A DNA stretch of 64,000 nt from Scytalidium lignicola (Eukaryota > Ascomycota > Leotiomycetes): the NCBI GenBank assembly GCA_002812745.2, contig NCSJ02000088.1, forward strand, positions 1 through 64,000, in the 5' to 3' direction. A program made the translations under genes and the position numbers. Every line of letters starts with the position of its first letter. Within the stretch, counting starts at the first letter, position 1. The notes below the pieces were generated by a model that had not been told where the DNA came from, did no database searches, and was given only the letters and a program-made list of their open reading frames with translations. Below, piece after piece: positions 43,923 to 55,993 of the stretch.

Positions 43923-44867
43923 ATGAACTCGCCACAGTCGACGCCATTACCGTTACCACCCCGCAAAGCCCACAAAGGTTTATTACGAGAGGATTTACTC
44001 GTGCTTCGTCACATTCTCAACATTAACCATGGTCTGCAAGCATTAGACCAGAATCGCTTGAAAACTTTGAACGGCCTAGGACTCAATTTGCCTGACTCTA
44101 AAATAAAAGACTTGCTGATAGTTAGTCTCGATGTCGAAAATCCTAATATTGCTCAGCTTGCCAAAAATGGGAAATATCAGGTTGGGCTTTCCATACTCGA
44201 CACTCGACATTTACAATCAAGCATACTTAATTCACATGACTTGCTTCAGACTTATCAATTCTGTATAGGTCCCCTAAAGTATTGCAGAGATGCATCTCGG
44301 ACATTTTGCTTTGGCCAATCGAAACATATCAAGCTTGAAGATCTTAATTCAGCAATCCAAAACTTGATCTTAAAGCGAGATTTTATCCTTGTTGTCCACG
44401 GTGGAAAATGGGATTGCCGTTTCTTACAAGCTGCTAAAGTTGACTTAACTCCTCTTTATGTTTTAGATACACAAAAAGCTGTTCAACATCCTTTCGATCT
44501 TGATCATCGGTGCACAATAGAAGAGATGCTCAACCTTTTAAAATGTCCATTCGGACACCAGGTATTACACGTCGCTGGTAATGATGCTAACTATACTCTC
44601 CGCACATTGTTACTCATTGCTACTATTGATGCTACAGCCGCTAACCATCTGGGGTACGCTCAAAAAAGCCTTTTGTCGGCCTTGGAAGAGATTACTAGAG
44701 GACCAGTACCACTGAACGATCGGCAGATTGAGGCTGAAGCACGCCGGCAAATAGAGGAAGATAGGATGAGGAGACGGCGAGAGAAAAGAGCGGCCCGTCG
44801 TTTGAAGGAGAAGATAAAGCGAGACAGAGAAGATGATATGGATTCGGAGACTTTTATACATGATTGA
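43923..44867 (+). CDS. DEDDh 3'-5' exonuclease-like protein (Gfd2/YDR514C type)
   Basis: Single exon, 314 residues. The core has an RNase-H-like exonuclease fold with motifs in the correct order and spacing: DVE in IVSLDVEN (Asp70, Glu72), Asp164 in LVVHGGKWDCRFL, and His216 with Asp221 in LHVAGNDANYTLRTLL. So all four acidic residues and the histidine of a DEDDh exonuclease are kept. LDT at 182 and the FDLDHRCTIEEMLNLL segment fit YDR514C/Gfd2-like fungal proteins, which are related to the QDE-2-interacting exonuclease domain. Residues 266-305 form a strongly basic helix (RQIEEDRMRRRREKRAARR) that could bind nucleic acid. No signal peptide. Substrate and role are inference only; RNA processing or quelling-related trimming is possible. 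Confidence 0.75.
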   Translation: MNSPQSTPLPLPPRKAHKGLLREDLLVLRHILNINHGLQALDQNRLKTLNGLGLNLPDSKIKDLLIVSLDVENPNIAQLAKNGKYQVGLSILDTRHLQSSILNSHDLLQTYQFCIGPLKYCRDASRTFCFGQSKHIKLEDLNSAIQNLILKRDFILVVHGGKWDCRFLQAAKVDLTPLYVLDTQKAVQHPFDLDHRCTIEEMLNLLKCPFGHQVLHVAGNDANYTLRTLLLIATIDATAANHLGYAQKSLLSALEEITRGPVPLNDRQIEAEARRQIEEDRMRRRREKRAARRLKEKIKRDREDDMDSETFIHD

Positions 44868-45432
44868 TTTGGACAACATCTCGGCGGAACGGTTCTGCCA
44901 CTATCTTCGCATATGAAGATATAACGGGCAACATCGACATTATCGATTCATATCTCGACGTCCTGAACATAGAGACATTAAGTATCAACGGCAAAACTGG
45001 CTCACTCAACGAACCAAAAGCAGTCACTTGCTCAGCAGCACTTTTCACAGAAACAGAGTCACCCGAGGAAGTTCTTTAGAAGCGTATTCTAAGACATAAA
45101 GATTGGCTTTACCTCTTGAATATAACAACTACCCTTTTGCCCTCCAACTCTCACCATATCAGCTTATACTAAGGCTACAATAGCATATAGCAACATCATG
45201 CTTTCAAGCTTATTGGAAACTTATAACTCGACTACCAAAGTTGGTAGTTAGTTTACAGTTGTATTTATTAGCTACCAAAACCACCCGTAAAATCAATTAT
45301 AGTTTCACTTACAACAATATAAACCTTTATTGTCATTACAACAGTGTATACACTTATTATGGTCATTATTGGTTTCACTTCTCGAGGTATCTAGTAAATT
45401 TATAACGTAGGGTTAGGGACTAAATAGCTAAA
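44868..45432. other. Intergenic between convergent genes
   Basis: 3' flanks of the exonuclease-like gene and the hydrolase gene. A short frame at 44864-45079 overlaps the exonuclease stop but has no recognised content. Confidence 0.5.
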
Positions 45433-46422
45433 TTACACATGTTTCTTTAAAAACTCAATTTGAACTGCAACATTCTCCTTAAAGAAGTCTCCACGGTATG
45501 GACCAAAATGCCCACAGTTCTTCAAAATATGAAGTTGTTTAGGTTCGCGTGCCAACTCAAATGCCTGAAGTTGATGTGATGTAAGGACGCTAACGTCCTT
45601 ATCTCCCAGAACCATTAGGAAAGGCGTTGGGGTAATTCGATGAATGTACTTTATAGGCTCAAATCGTAGCGCTCTGAAGAGAGACATGGTTGTCATTTTA
45701 TTTTCCCAGTTTCCCCCCTGTGCGTGACTATCCTGGAAGTATCTAAATGCAACTGCATCGCGAAGCAAGACATTCGCAGTTTCAGCCGTTGCCTCCTCAA
45801 TCGTGGAGGCAACGAGGCGGGTGAGAGGCATTTCTTCTCCAGCACGAATCCGAGCACGATCTTGTAAAACACCGGGAAAAAATCCCATGTGGGTCTCAAA
45901 TTGAAGCTCTCCTGAGACAAATGGAGCCTGAATAACCAGCGCTTTGATTCGGTGGTCAATTGCAGCAGCAGCAACAGCCACCCCGCCAGAGAAGCTAGAT
46001 CCCCAGTAGGCAATCCGCTCAGAGTCGACTTCAGGAAGAGATGCAGCATAGTCAAAGGCATCAAGGTAATCATCCTGTGCCTTAATAGGATCGGCATCAA
46101 ATCTATGCCCACCACTTTCTCCAAACCCTCGATTATCATATAGAAGAGCGTGAAATCCGGCTTTCTGAAATGCCGCTGCAAATCCGTCGACGAAGTGCCC
46201 CTTAAGGGCGGTAAGCTATTCCTCCATAATGTTAGCATATCTTAATTTATATTCATTGAAAGATGATGACCTGAATATAGTCATGGAGCAAATATGGATC
46301 AAACATACACCAGGTGTCATGATAACACAAGGCCCTTTCTCCAAACCAGCGGGAAAAAACCATCCTTTGAGGGTGATTCCATCGGTCGTTAAAAAGGTCA
46401 CGTCCCTGCGGTCAGTATACAT
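45433..46422 (-). CDS. Alpha/beta hydrolase (dienelactone-hydrolase/S15-like)
   Basis: Two exons, 46422-46309 and 46215-45433, joined as VIMTPG-LTALKGHFVDGF across a 93-bp intron, giving 298 residues. The N-terminus DVTFLTTDGITLKGWFFPAG is typical of the family. The nucleophile elbow is WGSSFSGGV, the acid is in LGDKDVSV and the histidine in NCGHFGPYRG, so the Ser-Asp-His triad is complete. LLYDNRGFGESGGHRFDADP is the conserved oxyanion-side segment. Such proteins are often annotated as polyketide-cluster transferases/hydrolases or DLH-type esterases; no cluster partner is obvious here. Probably cytosolic, as there is no signal peptide. Confidence 0.85.
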
Positions 46423-49403
46423 GGTGATTCTCAGATTGTGCTTTAGGGAGTTGTGCTATGAATTGTTATAAAAGAATATGAGTAGAGATCATTACGCTCG
46501 ACACTGCCGTTTCTACACAGCCTATATATATGTTTCAGCTTGGGTATGATTTTACGAAAGTCATACGACCATAATATGTACTGTGTTAGACAGCCGAATA
46601 CTAGGGGAAAATTAATAAGGTAGAGCTGTATATCTATCTACCATAATTTGGAGCTATAATATAAAATCTAGGGCAACAAATTGCCGTATCCCTTAACCGG
46701 TGAATGATGTAGGTTGTCTGGACTTGCCACACCAGGTTATCTCCGCGACGGTGTAATTACCGCAGTACTACACAAACAAATAGTCTTAGTAAAGATTTGC
46801 CATTCCTTAATCAAATATCTCCACTCTTAACTTAATTTAGTTAGTTATAAAGATGGTAAGTATAGAGAAACTAAGTTCTCCTCCCGGTGGTATTCTGACA
46901 CCACTTAGAAGGCGGACATGCAACCTAACTAATACCTCCTGCATCACCACCATCAACATATGGGAACGCATTATGTTAACCACTTATATGTGGATGCTGT
47001 TGTAATAGTTTCCATTCCTTTAAATATGTATCTTGTAAGCTCTGTCAAGTTGAAATAATATGTATTTCATTATGAACATCTGTACTGATAATCTCTTCAT
47101 TTAATAATTCTACTGGCGAGCGTAAAACGAGACACCGATTACACCTAATTAGCCAACAGAAGGGTGAATATATGAAGATATTGCTTAATGATTTCAAGTT
47201 TATTTGCTTCACCCTCAAATGCTAGGGGGGTAAACAAGTCAGAGGTTGCCTCTATTGGAGCTAGTGTTAAACTCAATTAGGCTCTCGGCCGAGTAGACGT
47301 CTCGGAGAATTGTACGGATAAGGCCTCAACTAACACACTGCAAATACAAGCAATGTCCCATCCTCTAATCTCCTTGGAGCTGATTTCACGCATCCGTACG
47401 GAGAAGTCTGCTTGGGATGGATTGTTGCTGGAGTATGTTGACGCCTAGCGCTTCTTCAATCAAAGATGTTGAAACTAGCAGTAGGGTGATGAGGGGGAGC
47501 TGTTGGATTATTAAGTCGCTATCGAATCAATCCGTATTTCGAAGCACTAAAATAGGAAAAAAGTAGGTGGGAAAATAGGAGAATCTCAGCTCCTATATCT
47601 TCGGCAAAATTTTATGATGGCCAAATTGCTGGCAGATCAAATGCTTGATTGTTCAAGTCCAACGTGCTGTGTGTGACAAATGTGGGGTATTTTTTGATGT
47701 GTGAGAACGTTGTACTGATGATCGTTACTTGATTCTCACTACTACGGAGAAGTATGAATTGGAATTCTCAGTTTTATCTGTTGTGAGTGCTTAGTTTACG
47801 GAAGAAATTAGCATCTTCTAAGAGCAAACAAATGAATTGAAGAGGATATCATCTAGTAGCGATGTGGACTGGTAGAAACAGTATGGTGATAACAGCTTTG
47901 GGAATTCCTGTTCCATCTATATTCTTGGCGAATAAACAGGCTGTTGTGAGGAATGAATATTTGGAGGCTGATTCATATTCTGAGGTTGAGATTGAACAAA
48001 ATTAATGTTGCTATAAGCAACCACTGGGAAAGGTCATAAGCTATCCATATTATACCTGGTTCCAAGTGTTTATAGACTTTAATATATATGGAGTAGTTCA
48101 GACGGCTCCTGTCCTCGGATAGCTTGGAACCTGTGCAGCTGAGAGCCAATTATTCTTACGGAAGTATTGGAGTTTTTAATGATGAAGATTAGGTTAATAT
48201 GTGAGGAGTTACTAGTTGCTGTAAAGGATTAAGATGTGCAGATTAAGATGACTGAGGGTTCTAAACATACCTGACTAGATAAGGAATAAATTCAAGTACT
48301 AGTTATAGATTACCAATCCATTAGTTTCTGCTGTCACGAAGCCGACAGGATGGAGAACATGTGGACTAATAGCAAGACTTTAATGTGATAGTCAATTCAA
48401 GCTTAACGACGCTTCCTTGCTATCCGCCAGAACCAACTAAAGCAGGAGGTTCTCTTCCTAGTAAATAATTACAAGCCAGTGGGAAAACGCTCTTCTCGTC
48501 ATAACTACAGCAATCCGTGTGGACTAGTAATCCATTATTGTGCTATTAATTCCAGAGGCTTCAACTGGCTGGGAAATAGTCTTCAATCTCAACCACCTAG
48601 AATTCTTCTTGTGTAAAAGTTCAACGGTTTTATTCAGATCTTTGGATAATCTAATCTCGCACAGTTCATCAGCAAGACCATCTAAGAGATAATAACATGA
48701 TTCATGATTCAATAGCATGACTTAAATTAGGTTCCGGCTAAATCCACACTCGGTTTTTGTAAAATCCACAGGCAACTATCAACGATTTACAGCTATAACA
48801 ATTGATTATAGCGCTCGATAGCTTGTGAAAGCTTGGTTATAACCTATAAATAATTAAAGCACATTGGACAAATAAATAACTACAGTATTTGATAATATTT
48901 TTAGTAAAGATATTATAAATTTTATAGTGATAAAACTATTCATACATAATATATTAGATTGTAATTATATTTATTATGTCAATTCAGGACAATAATACCT
49001 GCTTAAATACAGGTGCCTACCTAAATTTTAATTCAGTATTGATAGTGAATTAATAAGTGAATCGAATCCGATCGGTGGATATCCATGCTTGAAATTCGCC
49101 AAGGCGCTAGAATCCAATGCAGTAAGCGTATTATGAGAGCTTTGGCGTAAGCTGTCGGGATTATAGTTTTTCCAGACCGGTCATGCTTGACGCGACGCTT
49201 CTAGCTTGCCTAAAGCTTCAAACACAACACTTCAAGACAACACACGACACTTCTAGACAATACACGGTTCCTCCCTCCATCTCAACAACCTGCATCATCA
49301 CGACTATCTTACTACCTCTGGACAACGCGCGGTTTCTACCCCCATCTCAATAACTTGCGTCACAACTCTCTTACTACCTCGAAATTTGGATTGGTAGCTT
49401 ACC
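46423..49403. other. Long gene-free stretch, probably with degraded coding relics
   Basis: About 3 kb without a gene I can support. Short pieces (for example 47354-47450 and 48524-48718) look faintly coding but are interrupted and match nothing I recognise. 48770-49010 is A+T-rich. The right end, 49200-49403, is the promoter and leader of PRE2. Confidence 0.5.
49262..49380 (+). repeat. Imperfect tandem duplication (~60 bp) upstream of PRE2
   Basis: Unit 1 (49262-49319) and unit 2 (49326-49380) share CGGTT, CTCCATCTCAA-type, AACTTGCGTCA-type and CTTACTACCTC blocks in the same order with indels. It ends 24 bp before the PRE2 ATG, so it lies in the leader or core promoter. Confidence 0.65.
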
Positions 49404-50492
49404 ATGGACGCCCTCGTAGCGCAATACAGTCGACCGGCCTTCCAGTCTGAAGCTGCGGAGGACCTGGACGAGCTGTTCCAAGATGAGAAGGCACCTTTGA
49501 GCTTGAAGTTTGCGATGCCTCCAGTAACACAGGTACCTACGATAATGTTCAAAGCTTGAAAGAAAAGAAACCCTAGCTAATTTTCTGCAGCCTGCCTCGT
49601 GGCTTCGTGCGATGACAGATGACAACGCCAATCCAAATGTTCCAATCAAGCTGGCTCATGGAACGACCACTCTTGCCTTCAGATTTCAGGGTGGTATTAT
49701 CGTCTGTACCGATTCGAGAGCGACAGCGGGGAACTGGATTGCTAGTCAAACTGTCAAGAAGGTTATTGAAATAAATAAATGTCTCCTTGGAACGATGGCT
49801 GGTGGAGCTGCAGATTGCCAGTACTGGCTCTCATTTCTTGGCATGCAGGTCGGAATTTTACCCTTCCTATTGAATTATTATTTATCTTACTGACTCGATT
49901 TTCGTTCTGTAGTGTAGACTGCACGAATTGAGAAATAAAAGCCGAATAACTGTCTCAGCAGCCTCAAAGATTCTCTCAAATCTCACCTATTCATACAAAG
50001 GCATGGGCCTCAGCATGGTATGATTCTCTTTCCTGTTAAGTTTAAATGCTTCTTCTAAATTTTGTTTTCTCCAGGGTACAATGATCGCAGGAGTCACTCC
50101 AGGCGTTGGGCCAGAGTTATTTTATGTTGACTCAGATGGTTCCCGGTACTCGGGGAACTTGTTCTGCGTTGGAAGTGGTCAAACATTCGCATATGGTGTA
50201 CTTGATGCAGAATATCACTATGATCTTACTACAGAAGAAGCCCTGGAGTTAGGCCGTCGTTCAATCCTTGCTGTAAGTAAACCCATACGTAAACTCCTTT
50301 TCAACCTTGACTAACGTTTCATCTTTGTTTTAGGCTATGCATCGGGACGCCTTCTCTGGTGGTTATGTCAACTTATACCATGTCCAGGAAGATGGATGGG
50401 TCAAACACGGTTTCAACGATATGAACCCTCTTTTCTGGGATACTAAGTTGAAGAAAGGCGAGTTTTCCAATGTGACAGCAAATATGGATTAG
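49404..50492 (+). CDS. PRE2: 20S proteasome beta-5 subunit
   Basis: Catalytic chymotrypsin-like subunit of the 20S core. Exons 49404-49532, 49591-49848, 49913-50017, 50075-50272 and 50334-50492 (all GT-AG, all phase 0) give 282 residues. The propeptide ends at Gly67 (KLAHG) and the mature chain begins TTTLAFRF, so Thr68 is the autocatalytic nucleophile. Mature-numbered Asp17 (CTDSR) and Lys33 (QTVKKV) are in place. [19 protein letters not shown] and [14 protein letters not shown] are typical beta-5 sequence. Length and order match the family with no damage. It is flanked by the alpha/beta hydrolase far to the left and a low-complexity protein to the right, so the position gives no functional hint. 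Confidence 0.96.
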
Positions 50493-51157
50493 GCAGCAGG
50501 TCTTGAAAGGAAAGAATTCGGTTCTGGAAAACCCACGGAATATCCGATACTAGTCCTAGGACTGCGCAAAGCAAAAATGCATAGCTGCTTGTTCAGTAAT
50601 ATGTAATATAGACTTAAATTCAGTGACGATATTTTGAGTTTCTATACTCTAGTGAAAATAGTAAGGAGGATCTTGTATTCAACAGCTGTTGCTCTCTAGC
50701 TAAAGAAGATCACACGTACCAACCAGGTAGTGATGAATTTTATGTATTGGAGAATGGTTTTAGTTATGACGTTTAAGAATATAAAGTGAAGGTCTATATA
50801 ATATTTAAAATAAGCTTTCTTGTTTTCATTACTTGAAATTTTGAATTTAAATTAAAAACATCTTATAATCCGAGATCAATACAACTTTCTTATTCTTCTT
50901 GTTCATTAATCGTTTGTTTTAGCATTTTGGTATCATAGAAATTATCTATCTATCATCATTTGCTTTGACTTGGACTCAAATTAACTTGCAAAGATACGGC
51001 AATAAACATCCCGTTCCTGACTTTCAACTAAATGACCACCTGCAAATTAAACATGGCTTATGCATTCTTTGATAGCAAATTATTAACAAACGCACCAACC
51101 CCCCATCGTAAACAAACAAAACCCTGCAAATTACTCTCCATCTTCGATCATATCTAT
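50493..51157. other. Intergenic between convergent genes
   Basis: 3' flank of PRE2 and of the leftward gene. A+T-rich; no gene seen. Confidence 0.6.
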
Positions 51158-53024
51158 CTATGCCTGTGTCTCTGATTCAGCAGCAGCTTCATTCGACACC
51201 GCAGTAGTAGTTGTAGTAGCAGTAGCAGTAGCAGTAGCAGAAGTTGCAGTCGTGGCCGTACTAGCAACACCTTTCGTAGAAGACGCCCCAAAAATCCACC
51301 CCATTCCAAAGCTCCCAAACATGCTCCCACGCTTCTTATGTGTTGGCTGCGTAGGATGGCTCGGTTTCGGGTTCGCCAGGACCAGACTCATTTCAGTATT
51401 TGAAACAGCAGTGGCGGTTTCGGTCTGGATTTCAGTTACCGCGGCTTCTACGGCTTCAATTGGTGCTTTAATACCGTTGTTGATGAGGGCTTGGGCCATC
51501 GCTTCCAGGGAGAGTTGCATTTTGTCGAGTTCTGTGGGAGGTTAGGATGAGGGGATCACTATATATGACTTTTCGATTGAATCGACAAGGGGGAATGGTT
51601 GAGAGACTTACTTTGGTGGAGTTCTGCGATGCTTTGGTGGGCGGCGAGGACGGCGGCATGCGTCTCTGGGGATGGAGTTGAGAGTGGGTGGGCAGTGGAA
51701 TTAGAGGTGTTATCTGTGGCTTTTACGGGTTTGGTCCAAAGATGCTGAGTGGGCTTTGTTACAGTTGATGTTGCCGCTGCTGCTGCTGCTACGACACTGT
51801 CGGATGGCTCCTCCACAGGTTGTGAAGTGGTTAGAGCTGGCTCGGAAGATGTAGCTTGTGTTGATTCCACTGGATCGACCTTCTCAATCTCGTTGGGTAC
51901 GTCTTTCACGGGTTCTGTGACATTGACGGACGCTGTGGGCTTGTCTTCTTCTTGTGCTGAAATTGGCTCCTCCTTAGAATGTTCTTCTTTTGCTTTCGAT
52001 TCTTCTGGTGTTACGGCAGAAGCTACAGGTAGTTCTGTGGCCGGGACAGGTAAAACGTCCTTGGGTTGCTCGTCGACTTTGGTTTCCTCTGCTGGAGTCT
52101 TTTCCGCAGATGTTGGAGCGGGCAATGCCTCCTCAGCAGCTTTTGCACTAGACTCACTGACTTCAGCCTTGACAGGTTCCTTAGATTCCTCCTTTTCTAC
52201 TGTTTTCGCACCAGCAGCACTACCCTCCTCTTCCTTATCTTTCACACTAACTTCAGTCGTAACGGTGACCGCAGATTCCACCTTAGTCGTCGTCTTCACT
52301 TCACCTCCCTCACTCTTCTCTTTTTCAGCACCTGCTTCGGCCTTGGGAGCGGCCTTGTCCTTCCCATCCTTAGCCTTATCATCCTCATCATCTGTCGCAA
52401 CATCCTTGGCAACCTCCTTTACGACTCCCGTGCTTGAGGTGACAATAATATCATTGACGGTATCCTTGACCGAGTCGGACGCCATCTTCCCCACCAGCGC
52501 GACGGAGCCGGCGATGAGCTCTGGCTGGACAATTGATACGACACCGATTCCCACGGCGAGAGCGCCTCTAATTGTTTCATATGAGATTAGAAATAGTAGG
52601 AAGAACAAAAATTAAAATTAAAGGAGCCACAAGCACTCACTCAAGAAGCAACTCGGGATGCGCCTCGACCTGCTCAACCACCTTGGTCGCACCCTCGACC
52701 ACATCCTCGGCCACCTCGCCCAAGCCTTCCTCTATATCCTCTAGGATGGTCGAAGGAGTCTCGTTGGTCTCGTCGACGGTCTGCTGGGCGACCTCGTGGA
52801 CAATCGCCTTGACATCGGTGGCGGTCTTGGTGGAGAGTTGTTTGGTGACGGTTTTGACTTCTTCTACGGCGACATGCTCGACCTGGTATCGATAGGAATA
52901 GAGAATTAGAAAAAAGAGAAAATAAAGAAGATGAGGGTTTTATTTGTTATTTATTTATTTTGTTTTGTATACGTACAGCTTTGACTATGGATGCTACTGC
53001 GGAGCTCGAGGTTGTTGTTGCCAT
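51158..53024 (-). CDS. Low-complexity Ala/Glu/Thr/Ser-rich hypothetical protein
   Basis: Four exons on the minus strand, 53024-52977, 52882-52641, 52567-51612 and 51531-51158, joined in frame to 539 residues. The N-terminus (VEHVAVEEVKTVTKQLSTKT ... LEDIEEGLGEVAEDVVEG) forms amphipathic helices. A hydrophobic Gly/Val-rich stretch, GALAVGIGVVSIVQPELIAG, could insert in a membrane. A 280-residue disordered Lys/Glu/Ala/Thr-rich tract follows. The last exon has a helical piece (LDKMQLSLEAMAQALINNG) and Thr/Ala repeats encoded by GTAGTAGCAGTAGCAG-type trinucleotide repeats. I recognise no family. The long open antisense frame at 51749-52615 is a product of the codon bias and is not called. Confidence 0.7.
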
Positions 53025-54294
53025 TATTGCGACTTCCAGTGCTGGTCTTTCGGGAGGGACAAAACAAAGCTCGAGAAGCTATCGGGGCTGGTGGAGATGA
53101 AGTGTCTTGTGGAAATCGAACTATCCCCAATTCCCGGTCCTCGTAGCACAGAAATATTCCAAGAACCCCGTCACGCACAGTGACCTTGGGGGNGAAGGGA
53201 GAGAGAGAGAGAGCGCGCGCTCAATGCAATTATGCACAGCAAAAGAAGCTATCGCAAGGTGGGCCATGAGGGCGTGGGAGGGAGTTATTTATATAACTAA
53301 CTAACTATCTGCAGCTTCGAGCAGAAAAAGAGAAGTTGGTGGCTGATCCTCCTCAGCGCTATCGCCGGCCTTCTGCCCAAAGAGGAGGGTCACTAGTCTT
53401 CACCGACCCATGTCTCAGATAGAGGGGAAATGAGGTTTTTGTTTTATCACGAAGTTATATTTTCCACACAATTTGCTGTTGAAGGAATAAGTGCGCCATT
53501 GTTCTCTGGGCAAGATGGACTGAGTTTCTGAGAGGGTTTTGGTTAAATCGGAGACGGTCATCCGTGGTCTCTCTCTCTCCTCTTTTCTCTCTTTCATCTC
53601 TCTCCTCTCACTCTGTCCTCTTTATCGCTGCCGAGGTGTCACTCCTAATGCAGCATGGGGGAGCTTCGAGCAAGGGGGAGAGAGACCCGTAACTTATCCC
53701 ATTCCAGTATTAAGTTAGTTAAATTCTCGCTCCTCCAATAACCTCAGACATGCCGCAACGTGCGAGCTCCAGAAAGGCTTGTACAGCAACGTCGCAAGAG
53801 TCCTCTCATCCACATACAGTACAGTACAGTACAGTACAGTACATGATGCCTGCATGCTTGAGATGTGGAGATGCTCGATTGAGCAAAGCTAGACACAGAT
53901 GATCGAGGAAGACAGCGTATCGGGAAAGATGTGTCTCAAGTCTCTACTTAATTAATATCCAGGCCCAACCGCAATCTCTCATCGTTTCGTCCGAAGAAGT
54001 ATGTAGGCACGGTAGGATACGAAGGGACAAGGCACTGTAACTTACTGTAAGTAATTAATTAATAAGCATCAACAACGATTAGCTCCCCCCCAATGACGTC
54101 GAGCGACCCCGATTACGTCGCTGCTGCGGGCAAAAAAGGACCCCACCACCACCTCGATCGTGCACCAAATAACATCTCGAGAAGGTTACATCTACCATCC
54201 ATTCATTGATTAATTAATTAATTATTATCTTTCCCACGACGTGCCTGGAGAGCAGTTTAGTCGCGGGTGTGTGCCCACTCCCTAAGCAATAATA
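53025..54294. promoter_or_regulatory. Divergent promoter region with simple repeats
   Basis: About 1.27 kb between the leftward low-complexity gene and the rightward PIN-like gene. It holds GA-rich (53195-53222) and CT-rich (53570-53610) tracts, an N at 53193 and an (ACAGT)n repeat of about six units near 53815-53842. No gene is seen. Both promoters must lie here. Confidence 0.55.
53813..53843. repeat. (ACAGT)n pentanucleotide microsatellite
   Basis: About six near-perfect copies of ACAGT in a row (CATACAGTACAGTACAGT...), in the divergent intergenic region. Confidence 0.85.
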
Positions 54295-55747
54295 ATGCAA
54301 TCAATGGCTTCCGACTCGGGCCTCCTCACCACCTTCCTCGCTGCCATCCAGGCCAGCTTGTCCGTCCTCCTCGTCGTCTTCTACGGCGTCCTCACCGTCA
54401 GGTTCAAGCTGCTCGACAATGCCACCGCTAAGAACATCTCCAAGCTCTGCGTGCGCCTCTTCCTCCCCGCCCTGCTCTTCACCCAGATTGGCAACGAGCT
54501 CCACGCCGGTTCTGCCCATCGCTACCTCATCGTCCTCTTCTGGGCCTTCCTATGCCACTTCATCTCCTTCGTCATCGGCATCACCGCCTACTTGCTCTTC
54601 AACTTCCCCAATTGGATCACCGTGGCCCTGATGTTCAATAATACCACCAGTTATCCGCTGCTGCTCATCCAGTCTCTCGATGCGACCGGTATCCTGAAGG
54701 GGCTGGCTGGCGCCGATGAATCGACCAGTGATGCAATTGAGCGAGCGAAATCCTACTTCTTGGTCTTCTCTACAGTATCGAGTTGTTTGACGTTTGCGGT
54801 TGGTCCACGCTTGATTGACACCGAACATGCGCCGGAGGAACCCGAAGACAAAGATGATGAACCGGAAGGAGAAAGAGAAGGACAAGGGGAAGAAGAAGAT
54901 ACAGGCTATCAGGCTGGAGGTTCCAATGGACACGCAGACGAAGAAGAAGCAGTCAACGAAGAGACCGGCCTGCTTCAGACCAGATTGAAAAGAGGTTCCG
55001 TAACATCCATATCCTTCTTCCCTCCGAAATCCAGGAAAGCCCTCGTCGTCGTGAACCGCCATCCATTCTACATCAGCGAAGGCCGCTGGCTGAAATACCA
55101 TCCCCGGACGCGATGGTGGCTCCTCTTCATCAACGATTTCTTCAACGCCCCATTACTCGGCGCCGTCCTGGGCACCATCGTAGGCCTGGTCCCCGCCACC
55201 CATCGCGCATTCTTCAACGACACCTCCCACGGTGGCATCTTCACCGCGTGGTTATCCGAGTCTATCAAGAATATCGGTCAGATCTTCGTGCCACTTCCTT
55301 TGCTCGTTGCAGGAGTGTCGTTGTACACGGCTAGTCAACAGGTCGGTGGAAAGAATATCCCGTGGCTGACGGCCCTCTTTGTGTTGGTGGTGAGATTTGT
55401 GCTTTGGCCGGTGGCGTCGATCGGCGCCATCTATCTGTTAGCTTCGAAAACAAATATCCTGGGGAATGATCCGATGTTGTGGTTTACCATGATGTTAATG
55501 CCGGCGGGGCCACCTGCTATGAAGCTGATTACTATGGTGCAGGTTAGTGATGCAGGGGAGGAGGATGAGCATATGATTGCGAAGATATTGACGGTATGAT
55601 CCTGATGGACCCTTTTCCATAGAATCGTTTCTTTTGTTCTATTCTTTACAGATGCTAATGTGTTTTAAGATATCCTATATTGTTTCTCCGATTCTTGCTT
55701 TCACTGTTGCGGGAGGTCTCAGCACGAGTCAAGCTGCTGTTCATTAA
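54295..55747 (+). CDS. PIN-like auxin efflux carrier family transporter
   Basis: Two exons, 54295-55593 and 55652-55747, joined as AKILT-MLMCFKISYIVSPIL across a 58-bp intron, giving 464 residues. The N-terminal half has five membrane helices (FLAAIQASLSVLLVVFYGVL, NISKLCVRLFLPALLFTQIG, YLIVLFWAFLCHFISFVIG, FNNTTSYPLLLIQSL, YFLVFSTVSSCLTFAVGP). A central acidic loop (residues about 180-265, many Glu/Asp/Gly) follows, and then five more helices, including GQIFVPLPLLVAGVSLY and MMLMPAGPPAMKLITMVQVS. This is the 5+5 layout of the AEC/PIN-like family with the conserved NNTxS(Y/L)P and PAGPPA segments. Fungal members probably reside in the ER or plasma membrane; substrates are largely unknown. Convergent with the dehydrogenase gene, stops 247 bp apart. 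Confidence 0.9.
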
Positions 55748-55993
55748 TAAGTCTGCCAGGTTCAGGGGGCTTTGTATTTTGAAATGATTGGAAATGAAAG
55801 GACATGTATGAAATAAGGAATGTATCAATAGAACTGCAAACGATAATGATATAACGATTAAGCAAAGCAATAACCTAGATAACATATCCACAGCTCCTCA
55901 TTCTGACCAAAATTTCCCCTTAGCCACCAACTGATCATAGTAGATACGTTACTTGAGAGGGTGATACTCTCAGGGTTGTGCTTTCCAACTCCC

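Noticed and set aside
44864..45079. 71-residue frame overlapping the exonuclease-like stop
   Set aside because: No recognisable content; the exonuclease gene ends in a natural acidic tail, so no frameshift extension is needed.
51749..52615. 288-residue Ser/Ala/Val-rich open frame on the plus strand
   Set aside because: Antisense to the low-complexity gene; its composition is the mirror of Ala/Glu/Thr codons, and the minus-strand gene has proper introns.
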